Source: Flavihumibacter solisilvae
GTDB taxonomy: Bacteria > Bacteroidota > Bacteroidia > Chitinophagales > Chitinophagaceae
DNA length: 64,000 bases
Reading direction: 5' to 3'
Assembly: GCF_000814475.1 (NCBI RefSeq)
Contig: NZ_JSVC01000005.1
Coordinates: 248,001-312,000, forward strand
This document shows positions 13,072-23,147 of the stretch, one piece after another. Made by a program: the position numbers and the translations under genes. The number at the start of each line of letters is the position of its first letter. Positions within the stretch are counted from its first letter, which is position 1. Under the pieces are notes generated by a model. It saw only the letters and a program-made list of their open reading frames with translations. It was not told the DNA's origin and did not search any database.

Positions 13072-14532
13072 ATGAGTCAGACTGGTTCTTCGTTCAAACC
13101 TACCCTTGGATTACTCGATGCAACGATGGTTGTTGCAGGTTCCATGATCGGATCCGGAATTTTTATTGTCAGTGCAGATATTACCAGGAACGTCGGCAGC
13201 GCAGGCTGGCTGATATTCGTTTGGTTGCTTACCGGGTTCATGACACTAACCGCAGCCCTTAGCTATGGTGAGTTGAGCGCCATGTATCCCAAAGCCGGCG
13301 GTCAGTATGTATATCTTAAAGAAGCATATAATCCTTTAGTAGGATTCCTCTATGGCTGGAGTTTCTTTGCGGTAATCCAAACTGGAACAATCGCAGCGGT
13401 AGGGGTTGCTTTTTCAAAGTTTGCTGCATATATTTTTCCTTCGCTGAGTGAAAACAATTACCTCATTGATACAGCTTACATCAGGGTTTCGGCTGCACAG
13501 TTGGTATCGATCCTGCTTATAGTACTATTAACTTATATCAATACAAGAGGTGTTAAGGAAGGTAAATGGATCCAGACAACATTTACCCTGGCAAAATTGC
13601 TTGCCCTGTTTGGCCTGATAATATTTGGATTTCTTCTGGGAGCAAAAGCCGGTATTTGGGATGCGAACTGGGCAAATGCCTGGGATTTTGGTAAGCTCGA
13701 ACGTACAGAAGGCGGTAATGAACTCGTTTTTGTCGGTGAAGCGATCAGGAAGACCGACTATGCTACAATATTTGCCATCGTTGGCGCAGTTGCTACAGCC
13801 ATGGTGGGCTCTGTATTCAGCAGCGATGCCTGGAATAACGTAACCTTCATCGCCGGCGAAATTAAAAGGCCGGAAAAAAACATTGGCCTGAGTCTGTTCC
13901 TGGGCACGCTCATCGTTACGGTCATCTACGTATGTGCGAACCTGATGTACACAGCAGTACTTCCACTTAATGAAATTGCTTTCGCAGAAAATGACAGGGT
14001 AGCGGTTGCTGCCTCACAAAATATATTCGCACAGGCAGGCACAATTGTTATTGCGATAATGATCATGATCTCCACCTTCGGTTGTAACAACGGGCTGATC
14101 CTCTCCGGTGCGAGGGTTTACTATACAATGGCGAAAGACGGATTATTCTTTCGCCAGGTCGGAACCCTTAACAAGAATGGCGTGCCGTCTAAAGGCTTGT
14201 GGATTCAATGCCTGTGGACCTGTATTCTGTGTCTGAGCGGCAGGTATGGCGAGCTGCTTGATTATGTGGTATTTGTAGTGCTGATCTTTTATATACTCAC
14301 AATCATAGGAATATTCCGGCTCAGGGCAACCCGGCCTGACCTTCCCCGCCCTTATAAAGCATTTGGCTATCCTGTTTTACCCGCACTTTATGTGTTGCTG
14401 GCAACTTCAATGTGTCTTGCATTATTATTATCCAAGCCAAAGTATCCGTCTTTTGGCCTGCTGATTGTGCTTATAGGGATACCTGTTTACTATATCGCAG
14501 TAGCCAATAAAAGGAAAGACGTTGCTGTTTAA
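13072..14532 (+). CDS. APC superfamily amino acid permease
   Basis: 486 residues with about 12 hydrophobic segments. The first helix carries the APC signature (VVAGSMIGSGIFIVSADITR), where the broken helix binds the substrate alpha-amino and carboxyl groups. FGCNNGLILSGARVYYTMAK in the second half is the typical loop before TM9-10, and RPYKAFGYPVLPALYV is near the C-terminus. An inner-membrane amino acid transporter or exchanger is expected; the substrate is not readable. It is followed after 14 bases by the heptose kinase gene, which has no strong separate promoter, so the two may be co-transcribed. Confidence 0.9.
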   Translation: MSQTGSSFKPTLGLLDATMVVAGSMIGSGIFIVSADITRNVGSAGWLIFVWLLTGFMTLTAALSYGELSAMYPKAGGQYVYLKEAYNPLVGFLYGWSFFAVIQTGTIAAVGVAFSKFAAYIFPSLSENNYLIDTAYIRVSAAQLVSILLIVLLTYINTRGVKEGKWIQTTFTLAKLLALFGLIIFGFLLGAKAGIWDANWANAWDFGKLERTEGGNELVFVGEAIRKTDYATIFAIVGAVATAMVGSVFSSDAWNNVTFIAGEIKRPEKNIGLSLFLGTLIVTVIYVCANLMYTAVLPLNEIAFAENDRVAVAASQNIFAQAGTIVIAIMIMISTFGCNNGLILSGARVYYTMAKDGLFFRQVGTLNKNGVPSKGLWIQCLWTCILCLSGRYGELLDYVVFVVLIFYILTIIGIFRLRATRPDLPRPYKAFGYPVLPALYVLLATSMCLALLLSKPKYPSFGLLIVLIGIPVYYIAVANKRKDVAV

Positions 14533-14546
14533 GTTAATTTTGCACC

Positions 14547-15533
14547 ATGAATTTTGATCAGCTTTTCGGATCCTTTAATGATATAAGAGTTGCCGTGGTG
14601 GGCGATGTAATGCTCGATACCTACTGGTGGGGGCATGTGGAACGGATCTCTCCCGAAGCTCCGGTGCCGGTTGTGGCACTTGATAACAGGGAACTCCGGA
14701 TCGGAGGTGCAGGGAATGTGGCTCTCAATCTTGTAGCTTTGGGTGCCAACGTTGACATTTTTACTGTGATGGGTGATGATGAAGATGGTAAAATGCTTGA
14801 CCGGTTGCTTGCAGAAGCCGGGATCGGTACCTCACATGTAGTTTTTAGTGCCGATCGCAAAACAACCAATAAGACCCGTATCATCAGCCGGAATCAGCAG
14901 ATGATGAGACTCGACAGTGAAACCACCCGGGATCTTGATCACCATGCAGAAACGCAACTTTTGCAGCGGATCTCCAGCTACCTGAAAGAAACGAAACCTG
15001 CCGTCCTGATATTTGAAGATTACAACAAGGGCGTGCTAACGGAAAACCTGATAACTGAAGTGATATCAGATTGCCGGAAGCAGGGAGTACTCACAGCAGT
15101 GGATCCCAAAAAAAAGAATTTCTTCAGCTATAAAGGCGTGGATATTTTCAAACCAAACCTCAAAGAAGTGAGAGAGGGTCTTAATATCCAGCTTGACCAC
15201 GTAACACTTGATTCGATGAGGTCAGTACATGACCAGTTGCAGGATAAGCTTGATCACCGTATTTCATTTATTACCCTTTCGGAAAAAGGAGTTTTTTACC
15301 AGGACAATGGCCAGGCAGCTATTATTCCCAGTCATTTACGGAACATTGCAGACGTTTCCGGAGCAGGTGATACTGTAATTGCTGTCGCTGCACTTGTATT
15401 CGCCGCCACTGGGAAAGTGGAGTTATTCTCCGAGATCGCAAATATTGCGGGAGGACTGGTTTGTGAGGAAGTGGGCACGGCAGCCATCAGGAAAGAGGTA
15501 TTGCTGAGCGAATGCAAAATGTTGCTGTCATAA
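14547..15533 (+). CDS. rfaE1: D-glycero-beta-D-manno-heptose-7-phosphate kinase (PfkB family)
   Basis: 328 residues of PfkB/ribokinase fold. Features are the N-terminal RfaE pattern (VAVVGDVMLDTYWWGHVERI SPEAP), the glycine-rich RIGGAGNVALNL, and the C-terminal anion hole/catalytic motif DVSGAGDTVIAVAAL. It would phosphorylate heptose-7-phosphate at C1 for ADP-heptose and lipopolysaccharide core synthesis. Only the kinase half is present; the nucleotidyltransferase half of fused HldE is absent, as usual in this phylum. IspD follows after 27 bases. Confidence 0.87.
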   Translation: MNFDQLFGSFNDIRVAVVGDVMLDTYWWGHVERISPEAPVPVVALDNRELRIGGAGNVALNLVALGANVDIFTVMGDDEDGKMLDRLLAEAGIGTSHVVFSADRKTTNKTRIISRNQQMMRLDSETTRDLDHHAETQLLQRISSYLKETKPAVLIFEDYNKGVLTENLITEVISDCRKQGVLTAVDPKKKNFFSYKGVDIFKPNLKEVREGLNIQLDHVTLDSMRSVHDQLQDKLDHRISFITLSEKGVFYQDNGQAAIIPSHLRNIADVSGAGDTVIAVAALVFAATGKVELFSEIANIAGGLVCEEVGTAAIRKEVLLSECKMLLS

Positions 15534-15560
15534 CAAATATTCTAAATCGATTCTGAGCGA

Positions 15561-16241
15561 ATGGAAAAATATGCAGTAGTCGTAGCAGGTGGCTCCGGCC
15601 TGAGAATGGGTACGACTGTGCCCAAACAATTCCTGGAATTACGTGGTAAGCCTGTTATCTGGTACACCCTGACCGCATTTCTGGATTCGTTTCCGGACAT
15701 GCAGATAATCCTGGTGCTGCCGGAACAACACCTTCAGACAGGTCAACAGATCCTTCGTTCAACGTACGATCCTGATCGAATCTGGATGACAGTTGGCGGG
15801 GAAACAAGATTTCATTCCGTACGGAACGGCCTGCAGCATATCCGGAAACATTCCATTGTTTTTGTGCATGATGGTGTGCGTTGCCTCCTGACGCCCGAGC
15901 TTATCCGACGCTGTTATGAAGGCGCAGTGGATAAAGGAAATGCGATTGCAGCTGTTGGTGCGACCGACTCCATTCGCATCGAAACATTTAACGGCAATGA
16001 ACAGCTTGACAGGAATAAAATCCGGATCATCCAAACTCCCCAGACGTTTTACTCTGACATCGTAAAATCGGCATTTGAACAGGATTTTCATGAAAGCTTT
16101 ACCGATGAGGCAAGTGTGGTTGAAAAACTGGGCGTTAAAATTCACCTGATCGAAGGGGAAAACAGCAATATTAAGATTACAAGGCCGCTTGACCTGCTTA
16201 TAGCTGAGAAAGTACTGGAAGAAAGGGAAATGGGATTATAG
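15561..16241 (+). CDS. ispD: 2-C-methyl-D-erythritol 4-phosphate cytidylyltransferase
   Basis: 226 residues, family length. The N-terminal CTP-binding motif GGSGLRMGTTVPKQFLEL is complete, and the pattern VHDGVRC corresponds to the usual VHDAARP; DRNKIRIIQTPQTF and DEASVVEKLG are typical of the family. The enzyme makes CDP-methylerythritol in the non-mevalonate isoprenoid pathway, which supplies undecaprenyl phosphate among others. Its 3' end faces the minus-strand FemAB-like gene with only 8 bases between. Confidence 0.92.
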   Translation: MEKYAVVVAGGSGLRMGTTVPKQFLELRGKPVIWYTLTAFLDSFPDMQIILVLPEQHLQTGQQILRSTYDPDRIWMTVGGETRFHSVRNGLQHIRKHSIVFVHDGVRCLLTPELIRRCYEGAVDKGNAIAAVGATDSIRIETFNGNEQLDRNKIRIIQTPQTFYSDIVKSAFEQDFHESFTDEASVVEKLGVKIHLIEGENSNIKITRPLDLLIAEKVLEEREMGL

Positions 16242-16249
16242 GCCGTCAC

Positions 16250-17173
16250 TTATTTTTTCATGAATCGCAGTAAAGCCGGCAACCTGTTATACTGAATAGC
16301 CGGGTAATGTTCTGTATGTGCCCCGAAGCTGCTGTAGAAAAAAGCGAGGTTCCGAATATCAGAGCCTTCAAAATCGAGCAGCAGGCGACGGCCTGCATGA
16401 TCGGAAATAAACGCATCAATTAAAGCATGCGACGCACCTGATGTGCGTCCATCAGGATGATTGCCTACCAACAGGTAGTAAGCCCGTTGATGACTGAATA
16501 CAAATCCACATGACGCCAGCAGGTCACCTGCACCGTTTCGAATCCCATAAGTTACAGCCTGCTTTTTTAAAGCCATCAGGTTAAATACTTCTTCAAACTG
16601 CGCATATGCACTGTCGTCGATTCCATTGTTTACATGAAATAACTTCGCAAGGCTGGTCACCTCTTTGATGGGAAACCCTTTGTCTACTGTATATTTCAGG
16701 TCATGGCACTTGCGTATATTCCTTTTGATGTTCTGCCTGTATTCCCCGGATAGCTTCCTGTAGTCGTCTGAAAGCGAAAGGACATAGTTCGTCCGGATCT
16801 TAACCTCGAATTTGCCGGATAGTACATGGTTGCCATGGTTAAGGGGAAAATCCCAGTACCTGAATTTTCGGGGAATGGCTGCAAGAAATTTTTCTGTGGC
16901 AGTCAACGAATCCATGCCCTTGCCGAAAATGCCAAGTGAAGCACAAAACGGCTGATAGGGCAGGTAATGAATCCCCCACTTCTTTTTCCAGGGCAGGGGC
17001 ATCACTGCTGAATAGTCGTCGAGTACCAGCGCATCCCAGTTGTCACACATTCCGTCGAGATAAAAATGATACGCATACACAAGTCCGTTAGGAGAAGCGG
17101 TAATGCAATCATCCCATTTACGGGTATCAATATCTTTTCGCCTTAAATATGTTATACTGCCTGTTACCGACAT
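16250..17173 (-). CDS. FemAB/GNAT-like acyltransferase-fold protein
   Basis: 307 residues, no signal peptide. The pattern of an N-terminal WDDCI...SPNGLVYAYHFYLD, central REC-like MPLPWKKKWGIHYLPYQPF and the C-terminal stretch YGIRNGAGDLLASCGFVFSH...YYLLVGNHPDG matches proteins annotated as GNAT/FemAB-like in Bacteroidota. FemAB enzymes transfer amino acids to peptidoglycan precursors or modify polysaccharide, and the adjacent glycosylphosphotransferase gene makes a cell-surface role plausible, but the substrate is unknown. It follows that gene on the same strand after 16 bases. Confidence 0.65.
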   Translation of the reverse strand: MSVTGSITYLRRKDIDTRKWDDCITASPNGLVYAYHFYLDGMCDNWDALVLDDYSAVMPLPWKKKWGIHYLPYQPFCASLGIFGKGMDSLTATEKFLAAIPRKFRYWDFPLNHGNHVLSGKFEVKIRTNYVLSLSDDYRKLSGEYRQNIKRNIRKCHDLKYTVDKGFPIKEVTSLAKLFHVNNGIDDSAYAQFEEVFNLMALKKQAVTYGIRNGAGDLLASCGFVFSHQRAYYLLVGNHPDGRTSGASHALIDAFISDHAGRRLLLDFEGSDIRNLAFFYSSFGAHTEHYPAIQYNRLPALLRFMKK

Positions 17174-17189
17174 GCCATGAAATTGTTAC

Positions 17190-18599
17190 CTATTTGCCTT
17201 TACCGTGAAAGATTATCCTGATAGTATGAAACATGATTTTGAAATCTAGTGCCAGCGATATATTCTCGATATACAGCAGGTCATATTTCATTCTTTTCAG
17301 CATTTCATCAATATTCTCAGCGTAACCGAACTGTACCATTCCCCACGAAGTGAGACCGGGCTTTACCTTTAGCAGGTACCGGTAACAGGGTTCCCTTTCT
17401 ACGATCTGGTCAATGTAAAACTTTCTTTCCGGCCGGGGACCTACAAGGCTCATTTCTCCCTTAAGGATATTCCATAATTGTGGCAGTTCATCGAGTCTCC
17501 ATTTCCTCATGGTTTTGCCCCAGAGAGTTATCCTGTTGTCGAAGTGCGAGGAGAGGGCAGGTCCGTTAATTTCCGCATCGGCTATCATTGACCTGAATTT
17601 CAGGATCGTAAATTCTTTTCCCTTGTAACCGGTTCGACGCTGCCGGTAGAGGATCGGACCTGGCGACGATAAACGCACCCTGGCAGCCACATAAATGAGC
17701 ACAGGGAAGAGGAGAATTCCAGATAAAAATGATACAGATATATCCAGCAGTCTCTTGATGTTTTGTTGCCAGTCCACCATAGGTGCTGTCTGAATATCAG
17801 TTAACAAAGGGCTGAATACATCGTCAGTTCTCAGGGAACCTGTAAGGATATTGATTGTGCTCGGCAGCATTTTGATCTCCACATCCTTTTCGCTCAGCCT
17901 GCTGATGAATTGGTCAGTTTCCTTTTGTTTCTCCGTGTCCAGGGCAAGCACAACCATGTGAACATTGTATTGGTCGATGATCTTTTCCAGGTCATCTGCA
18001 GTGCCGGCGAAAGGAATTTTCTTACTGAGGCCATTTGGTTGTGGCGCCACATAACCGCAATAATAGTATCCCGCGTTGCGCAATAGCCTGGCGGTTTCGT
18101 GATATACTTCTTTCGATTTGGCGCTTTCTCCGACCAGCAGGCTGTTGAACCGGACAGCGCCACACAACAGTTGCCTTTTTGCGCGTTTGAGTAACAGCAT
18201 CCGGCCGACAAGCGTCAGACCTGTCTGCAATACTATGAAACACGCAAAGATGCTGTAGTAATAAGGCAGTGTTCTCCTGTCGTCGTTTAGTAGTATTACA
18301 AAAAATACAACCGTGCACCCGATCAGGCTGGCAACAATTGTATAAGTGAATTCTGTCAGCCTTGACTTTTTATACAGGGAGCCGTAGCTTCCCAGCAGGA
18401 GGTAAAACATTACCCACATGACAGGAAGAATGGCGAGTCCTGCAAGGAAGCCCTTATTCAGCACAAGCAACCCGTCAATAAAAAGCGGTAATCCCAGTAA
18501 CGATGTCCGGATGAGGTAGAAGATAAACCAAACGACTGCCGCAGCCAGGTAATCGCTCAGTGCGTACCAGGCGGGATGGATTGGTTTAGCAGGTTTCAT
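17190..18599 (-). CDS. polyprenyl glycosylphosphotransferase (exopolysaccharide initiating enzyme)
   Basis: 469 residues from ATG 18599; a longer reading to 18695 would run far into the upstream oxidoreductase and lacks homology-like sequence. Four or five N-terminal membrane helices (~15-130) are followed by a Rossmann-like CoA-binding-type region (~140-270), another membrane helix (~290-312), and the catalytic bacterial sugar transferase domain: [45 protein letters not shown]. It transfers a sugar-1-phosphate to undecaprenyl phosphate to begin surface polysaccharide synthesis. The gene begins 4 bases after the oxidoreductase stop, so they are co-transcribed. Confidence 0.9.
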   Translation of the reverse strand: MKPAKPIHPAWYALSDYLAAAVVWFIFYLIRTSLLGLPLFIDGLLVLNKGFLAGLAILPVMWVMFYLLLGSYGSLYKKSRLTEFTYTIVASLIGCTVVFFVILLNDDRRTLPYYYSIFACFIVLQTGLTLVGRMLLLKRAKRQLLCGAVRFNSLLVGESAKSKEVYHETARLLRNAGYYYCGYVAPQPNGLSKKIPFAGTADDLEKIIDQYNVHMVVLALDTEKQKETDQFISRLSEKDVEIKMLPSTINILTGSLRTDDVFSPLLTDIQTAPMVDWQQNIKRLLDISVSFLSGILLFPVLIYVAARVRLSSPGPILYRQRRTGYKGKEFTILKFRSMIADAEINGPALSSHFDNRITLWGKTMRKWRLDELPQLWNILKGEMSLVGPRPERKFYIDQIVEREPCYRYLLKVKPGLTSWGMVQFGYAENIDEMLKRMKYDLLYIENISLALDFKIMFHTIRIIFHGKGK

Positions 18600-18603
18600 T
18601 TTA

Positions 18604-19578
18604 TCAGGTATTGATCGTATTGTTACGGATCTTATGCAGAATCTGGTGAGCCACGTCCATCGCCCTGAGTCCGTCAACCTCTGAAACAACAACACGTGTA
18701 TTGTTGACTATCGCATCCCGGAATTCCTCCAACTCGAGTTTAATGGCATTTACTTCAGGAATCAGCGGGTTTGCAACGGCGATCGTTTTCTTTCCTTTCG
18801 GCGTATCAATATCAAATTCAAACACGTTTTCGTCAGCATCGCCCTTCAACCTGATCACCTCGGTCTTTTTATTCAGGAAATCGATTCCTACGTAGGCGTC
18901 TTTCTGAAACAGCCTCATTTTACGCATCTTTTTCATAGAAATGCGGCTCGAGGTAAGGTTGGCTACGCAACCATTATTGAATTCGATCCGGACGTTTGCA
19001 ATATCCGGCGTGTCTGTCATAACTGCAACACCGCTGGATGAAATATTCTTAACCTCGCTCTTTACCATGCTGAGGATGATATCGATGTCATGGATCATGA
19101 GATCGAGGATTACGCTCACTTCCGTACCCCGGGGGTTGAATTGGGCAAGACGGTGTACCTCGATGAACATTGGATTCAGGGTGAGGGACTGGGTTGCAAG
19201 GAACGCGGGATTGAATCGCTCCACATGTCCAACCTGCATTTTAATGTTCGATTCTTTTACCAGCTTTACCAGTTCCCGGGCTTCGTCCATAGTGTTTGCC
19301 AGGGGCTTTTCGACAAACACGTGTTTGCCATTGCGGATGGCCAGCTGGCACAGTTCGAAATGATAGTTGGTGGGCGCAACAATATCCGCCGCATCAATAA
19401 GCTTAATAAGTTCGGATGGATCGATAAATCGTGGAATGCCATACCTGGCGGTAACTTCTGCAGCGGTTTCATCACTGGGATCGTAAAACCCAACCAGTTC
19501 AACCCCCTTGATTTCCTTCCAGTTATTCAGGTGAAATTTTCCCAGGTGACCAACACCGAAAACGCCGATTTTCAACAT
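18604..19578 (-). CDS. Gfo/Idh/MocA family oxidoreductase
   Basis: 324 residues. The N-terminal NAD(P)-binding Rossmann motif is [19 protein letters not shown], and the active-site lysine lies in the EKPLA motif at ~95 ([15 protein letters not shown]). The C-terminal domain carries the typical [14 protein letters not shown] histidine motif. No export signal is present, so it is cytoplasmic. Its operon with the glycosylphosphotransferase suggests a nucleotide-sugar dehydrogenase in surface polysaccharide synthesis, similar to UDP-N-acetylglucosamine 3-dehydrogenases; the exact substrate is inference. Confidence 0.88.
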   Translation of the reverse strand: MLKIGVFGVGHLGKFHLNNWKEIKGVELVGFYDPSDETAAEVTARYGIPRFIDPSELIKLIDAADIVAPTNYHFELCQLAIRNGKHVFVEKPLANTMDEARELVKLVKESNIKMQVGHVERFNPAFLATQSLTLNPMFIEVHRLAQFNPRGTEVSVILDLMIHDIDIILSMVKSEVKNISSSGVAVMTDTPDIANVRIEFNNGCVANLTSSRISMKKMRKMRLFQKDAYVGIDFLNKKTEVIRLKGDADENVFEFDIDTPKGKKTIAVANPLIPEVNAIKLELEEFRDAIVNNTRVVVSEVDGLRAMDVAHQILHKIRNNTINT

Positions 19579-19596
19579 ATAAATCAGTTAATCGGT

Positions 19597-19629
19597 CAAA
19601 GATAATTAACCTGATTCTATCTTAACAAA
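19597..19629 (-). promoter_or_regulatory. Bacteroidota-type promoter for the polysaccharide operon
   Basis: Read on the minus strand, TTTG (19626-19629), 21 bases and TATCTTTG (19597-19604) match the consensus. It lies within the last codons of the upstream transpeptidase gene and 19 bases from the oxidoreductase ATG. Confidence 0.55.
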
Positions 19630-20372
19630 GTTGAACGACTTGTATATGAGGGAGAAGCTGTGTAAATAAACAGGCAGCTGCCGTCTTTGATGGTATTGAT
19701 AACCGGCATGGTGAGCTCGAGCGGAATGGCCGGACAACCCTGGCTTCTTCCAATATATCCCTGGCTGCTGATGTAAGATTCATTCACATAGTCTGCGCCA
19801 TGCATTACAATCGCCCGACGCTGCGCATTGTCATTGATGCCTTTTTCAAGACCTGTGAGCCGGAGTGAATAGCCATTACTTCCGTTATAAGTTGTTGATG
19901 TAAGGTAAAAACCCGGACTGCTTTTGTAGGAAGACATCCTGTTTGAATAAGACAGAGCCTTATCCTTTCCGGTATTGCGGCCATGCGCAACATACGTATG
20001 GTACAACACGCGCCCGGCATCCAGATCGATCACATATAAACGTTTATTAATACTTGGCTGACTGAAATCTGCTATCGTAAGTATGTTCTCGCGGCTTATC
20101 CTGTTATGGCTGCGAAGTTTATTCCAGCCTTTGACAGCCTGGGCAAAAACACGTTGATCCATACCCAGGGAATCGAGATGAAGCATATTATACCAGGAAC
20201 TTACCGCAGTTTCATCCGCAATCACCGAAAGTGGAGTAATGGCAATTGCTGCCACAGAAGCAGACACCTTATTGCTGTTCGGAAGGGCTGTTCCCGGAAA
20301 GGAAAATCCTGTAATGGTTTGAAACGTTGCCAATACAGCTACAATCCAGGTGAATTTTGCTTTGTAACTCAT
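19617..20372 (-). CDS. murein L,D-transpeptidase catalytic domain family protein (YkuD_2 type)
   Basis: 251 residues with a signal peptide (~1-27). Central residues hold the L,D-transpeptidase-like core: YVIDLDAGRVLYHTYVAHG, then VMHGADYVNESYISSQGYIG and GRSQGCPAIPLELT, containing the conserved His and the nucleophile Cys of the HG...S.GC.(A) pattern. Proteins of this group are thought to crosslink or trim peptidoglycan in the periplasm. Same strand as the downstream oxidoreductase, which begins 38 bases later with its own promoter. Confidence 0.85.
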   Translation of the reverse strand: MSYKAKFTWIVAVLATFQTITGFSFPGTALPNSNKVSASVAAIAITPLSVIADETAVSSWYNMLHLDSLGMDQRVFAQAVKGWNKLRSHNRISRENILTIADFSQPSINKRLYVIDLDAGRVLYHTYVAHGRNTGKDKALSYSNRMSSYKSSPGFYLTSTTYNGSNGYSLRLTGLEKGINDNAQRRAIVMHGADYVNESYISSQGYIGRSQGCPAIPLELTMPVINTIKDGSCLFIYTASPSYTSRSTLLR

Positions 20373-20612
20373 TTACGACAAGCTGGTTTAGCATTAGGAA
20401 ATACTGAATTCGCTCCAAAGACGAAATTCCGGAAAGAACAGTTGGCAGAAAGGTAATAATAGGGTACGGATTCGCAGGGTCTTTCTGTCTATTGGATGCG
20501 CCTGATGCGCATAAACCCTGCCAGAGTAGGTTGGAAATCCAAATCAGGCATTAAAATATCTTCCTGAGTCCTCAACAATTCATCTTACTCAAAATAACAA
20601 ATTTTTTGGTCT

Positions 20613-21209
20613 TTAAAAGTTAAAAACTGCCTGCAAGGCATAGGAGTTTGGCTTGTGGTCGTTTATGCCTTTCATATAGGAGAGAAGGACTTCAATGTTT
20701 TTGGTTTTGTTTCCTACTCCAAAACGAACGCCCGCATTAGCGGCGGGGCCATACGTGGTAACATTCTGTTTTTCATAGGAAATGTATTCATAACCCGCAT
20801 CAATGACTGTTTCTTCCAATACAAAACTACCCGTATTTATTCCGAATCCACCGCCGATAAAAAAGCCGAAACGATCTTCGGTAATTTTTGAAGACCCGGC
20901 ACCCCAGTTCATGTTCAGAATCAGCGGAGCATTCAATACATACCTGATGTCGCTCTGTTCACCATAATAACTTGAGTAGGAATATTCTCCTGCGAATCCT
21001 AAGGTCAGAGGCAAACCGATAGTAAGCGATGAACTTTCTGTTTCAGTCAATGTAAATCGAGGATTGTACATAAGTGTTCCAAATACCGCAGTTTCTGCAG
21101 TTTTCATTGTAGTAACGGAGAAGCCTGTACCTATACCATGTAAAAAAGTTTGTGCACCTGCAAATGCAGTGGTAAGTAACAGGGAAGCAGCCAGTAAGAT
21201 CTTTTTCAT
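20613..21209 (-). CDS. outer membrane beta-barrel protein, function unknown
   Basis: 198 residues with a signal peptide (MKKILLAASLLLTTAFAGAQ). The mature chain is alternating beta strands (SSLTIGLPLTLGFAGEYSYS, FGFFIGGGFGINTGSFVL) and ends in ALQAVFNF, a C-terminal aromatic as in barrels. It resembles small 8-10-strand barrels of the OmpW/porin-like class. No function is evident from its neighbours; 240 non-coding bases separate it from the transpeptidase. Confidence 0.7.
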   Translation of the reverse strand: MKKILLAASLLLTTAFAGAQTFLHGIGTGFSVTTMKTAETAVFGTLMYNPRFTLTETESSSLTIGLPLTLGFAGEYSYSSYYGEQSDIRYVLNAPLILNMNWGAGSSKITEDRFGFFIGGGFGINTGSFVLEETVIDAGYEYISYEKQNVTTYGPAANAGVRFGVGNKTKNIEVLLSYMKGINDHKPNSYALQAVFNF

Positions 21210-21282
21210 AACGGATGGGGGTTAAGCGCGCAACATAATCAAAGTTTTTTAACGTCCCAAATGCCGGATTATTGTCGGGCCT

Positions 21283-21290
21283 TATCTTTG
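21283..21290 (+). promoter_or_regulatory. -7 box (TATCTTTG) upstream of the HPP gene
   Basis: TATCTTTG is 8 bases before ATG 21299. No clear TTTG lies 19-23 bases upstream, so the assignment rests on the -7 element alone. If used, the message would be leaderless or nearly so. Confidence 0.35.
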
Positions 21291-21298
21291 CGGGGCCA

Positions 21299-21847
21299 AT
21301 GAAGAAACGTATTAAACGGACCTACCGGATAGCCAGGTATGTAGTGTATCGACAAACGATAGTGGAACCAATCGATCACCTGTGGACGTTCATAGGTGCA
21401 TTTGTGGGAATAGGTGCCGTTGGCCTGATTCAGCACACCAATTTTGGCAGGGAGGATAATGTCTTCCTCATCGGTTCATTCGGGGCGTCGGCAGTACTGG
21501 TATTCGGGGCTACGAACAGCCCGCTTGCCCAGCCGCGTAACCTGGTGTTGGGGCATTTCGTTTCTGCAGTAATGGGAGTCATTATTCAGAAATTATTTCC
21601 CGGGATGCCCTGGTTGTCTGCATCACTTTCAGTTTCCCTCGCCATAGTATCCATGCAGATGACCAAATCAATGCATCCTCCCGGTGGCGCAACTGCCCTT
21701 ATAGCCAATATCGGTTCGGAAAAGATAAAACAGCTTGGATTCGGTTATGTGTTCTTTCCGGTGTTAAGCGGAGTCCTGATATTGCTCCTCGTTGCACTTG
21801 CGGTCAACAATATTCCGAAGCACAGGAATTACCCATATAGAAAGTAA
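21299..21847 (+). CDS. HPP family membrane protein
   Basis: 182 residues from ATG 21299; the upstream TTG frame is not supported. About four membrane helices are seen (~27-47, 52-77, 80-120, 148-172), and the family motif MHPPGGATALIANIGSEK lies at ~122-139. HPP proteins are inner-membrane proteins, some linked to nitrite or other small-solute transport, but the role here is unknown. It converges with the REC-kinase gene, leaving one base. Confidence 0.85.
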   Translation: MKKRIKRTYRIARYVVYRQTIVEPIDHLWTFIGAFVGIGAVGLIQHTNFGREDNVFLIGSFGASAVLVFGATNSPLAQPRNLVLGHFVSAVMGVIIQKLFPGMPWLSASLSVSLAIVSMQMTKSMHPPGGATALIANIGSEKIKQLGFGYVFFPVLSGVLILLLVALAVNNIPKHRNYPYRK

Positions 21848-21848
21848 A

Positions 21849-23147
21849 TCAGTTGAATTTTTTTTCCGGCAGTTCAATGGTAAAGGTCGCACCCTCATTC
21901 AGCCTGCCTTCGGCACTGATAAAACCATCATGCTGCTCCACAATCTTCTTGCAGATGGAGAGGCCGATTCCAGTACCGGTGTATTCATGATAGCTGTGAA
22001 GCCTTTTGAATACGCGGAAGATCTCATCCGAATAGGAAGCATCAAAACCGATCCCGTTATCCGTGATACTAATCTGGTGATAACGGACGGTGGGCACTTT
22101 GTTCCGGAAATTGCCGTTTGAATCGGGAGTGATCATCATTGAACTCACCTGGATGAGAGGCTCTTCTCTTTTATTGCTGAATTTTATTGCATTGCTGAGC
22201 AGATTAAGGAATAGTTGATGAATCAGCACTGGTATGCCCCAGATTTCCGGAAGGGGATTGATATTGATGACTGGCCTGGTTTTCTCTATTTCAAAATCCA
22301 GTTCGTGGAGCACATCACGCATGAGTACGTTGAGATCGATCCGTGAGAAATCGGCCGGCTGGGTGTTGTGCCGGGAGAAACGAAGTACATCCTCGATTAG
22401 CGTCTGCATTCGTTTCGAGGAATTCACAATCTTAGTCAGATAGGTATTGATCTCATCATCTTCAATCCTTTTGCTGAGTATCTTGTCGCTGAAGATCATG
22501 ATCTTCCTCAGCGGCTCCTGCAAATCATGTGACGCTACATATGCATACCGGTCAAGATCTTCGTTCATGGCTTTCAGGTAGATGTTGTTTTCAAGCAGCT
22601 GCTCATTCAGTGATCTGACTTTTTCTTCTGAAACCTTACGATCATTGATCTCCTTCTGCAGATCATTATTGATCGCCAGTAACCTTCTTTCGTGCGATAT
22701 GAGTGTTTGATTCTTCCGGTATAATTCTACAAACACATCAACCTTAGCCCTCAGCAGGTCGGGATTGATAGGCTTATAGATATAGTCCACCGCCCCGATG
22801 CGGTACCCCTTGAACACATGGTCTTCGCCATAGTTGTGGGCAGTGATGAAAATAATGGGAATGTCCTTCAGCTTTTCCCGTTCATATATCAGCGCAGCAG
22901 TTTCATAACCACTCATGTCGGGCATCTGTACATCCATAAGTATGAGCGAGAAGTCCTGCTCCTTCAGCAGGATCTTTAGCGCTGCACGTCCGGACGTAGC
23001 CTTAACTATGTTATAGTGACCCAGTTCCAGGATAGTTTCTATGGAGAAGAGGTTATCTTCCCTGTCATCTACTACCAGGATCTTGATTTCAGAGTTGTTC
23101 AAATCGGTCTCTTTGAAATGTTCCATCATCATTATTTGTACATCCAT
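21849..23147 (-). CDS. response-regulator/histidine-kinase hybrid (REC-HisKA-HATPase)
   Basis: 432 residues without a membrane segment. An N-terminal receiver (~18-140: ILVVDDREDN, LILMDVQMPDMSG, FITAHN, YIYKPI) is followed by a coiled coil (~145-200), HisKA with His207 in VASHDLQEPLRKIM, and a HATPase domain (NLLSNAIKFS, DNGIGF, GTGIGLSICKKI). It can accept phosphate on the receiver and signal through its kinase. The start overlaps the 3' end of the giant poly-HAMP kinase by 16 bases, so the two are one operon; its best relative in the window is the gene at 48113. Confidence 0.9.
   Translation of the reverse strand: MDVQIMMMEHFKETDLNNSEIKILVVDDREDNLFSIETILELGHYNIVKATSGRAALKILLKEQDFSLILMDVQMPDMSGYETAALIYEREKLKDIPIIFITAHNYGEDHVFKGYRIGAVDYIYKPINPDLLRAKVDVFVELYRKNQTLISHERRLLAINNDLQKEINDRKVSEEKVRSLNEQLLENNIYLKAMNEDLDRYAYVASHDLQEPLRKIMIFSDKILSKRIEDDEINTYLTKIVNSSKRMQTLIEDVLRFSRHNTQPADFSRIDLNVLMRDVLHELDFEIEKTRPVININPLPEIWGIPVLIHQLFLNLLSNAIKFSNKREEPLIQVSSMMITPDSNGNFRNKVPTVRYHQISITDNGIGFDASYSDEIFRVFKRLHSYHEYTGTGIGLSICKKIVEQHDGFISAEGRLNEGATFTIELPEKKFN

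Noticed and set aside
14535-14542. TAATTTTG box before rfaE1
   Set aside because: It is only 4 bases from ATG 14547 and has no TTTG at the right distance; it lies in the permease-kinase gap of an apparent operon.
18600-18695. Longer glycosylphosphotransferase start at 18695
   Set aside because: It overlaps 92 bases of the oxidoreductase gene, and the added residues lack a signal or homology.
20448-20612. GATGCGC repeats as a terminator or riboswitch
   Set aside because: Only two short direct copies; no stable hairpin with a T-run found.
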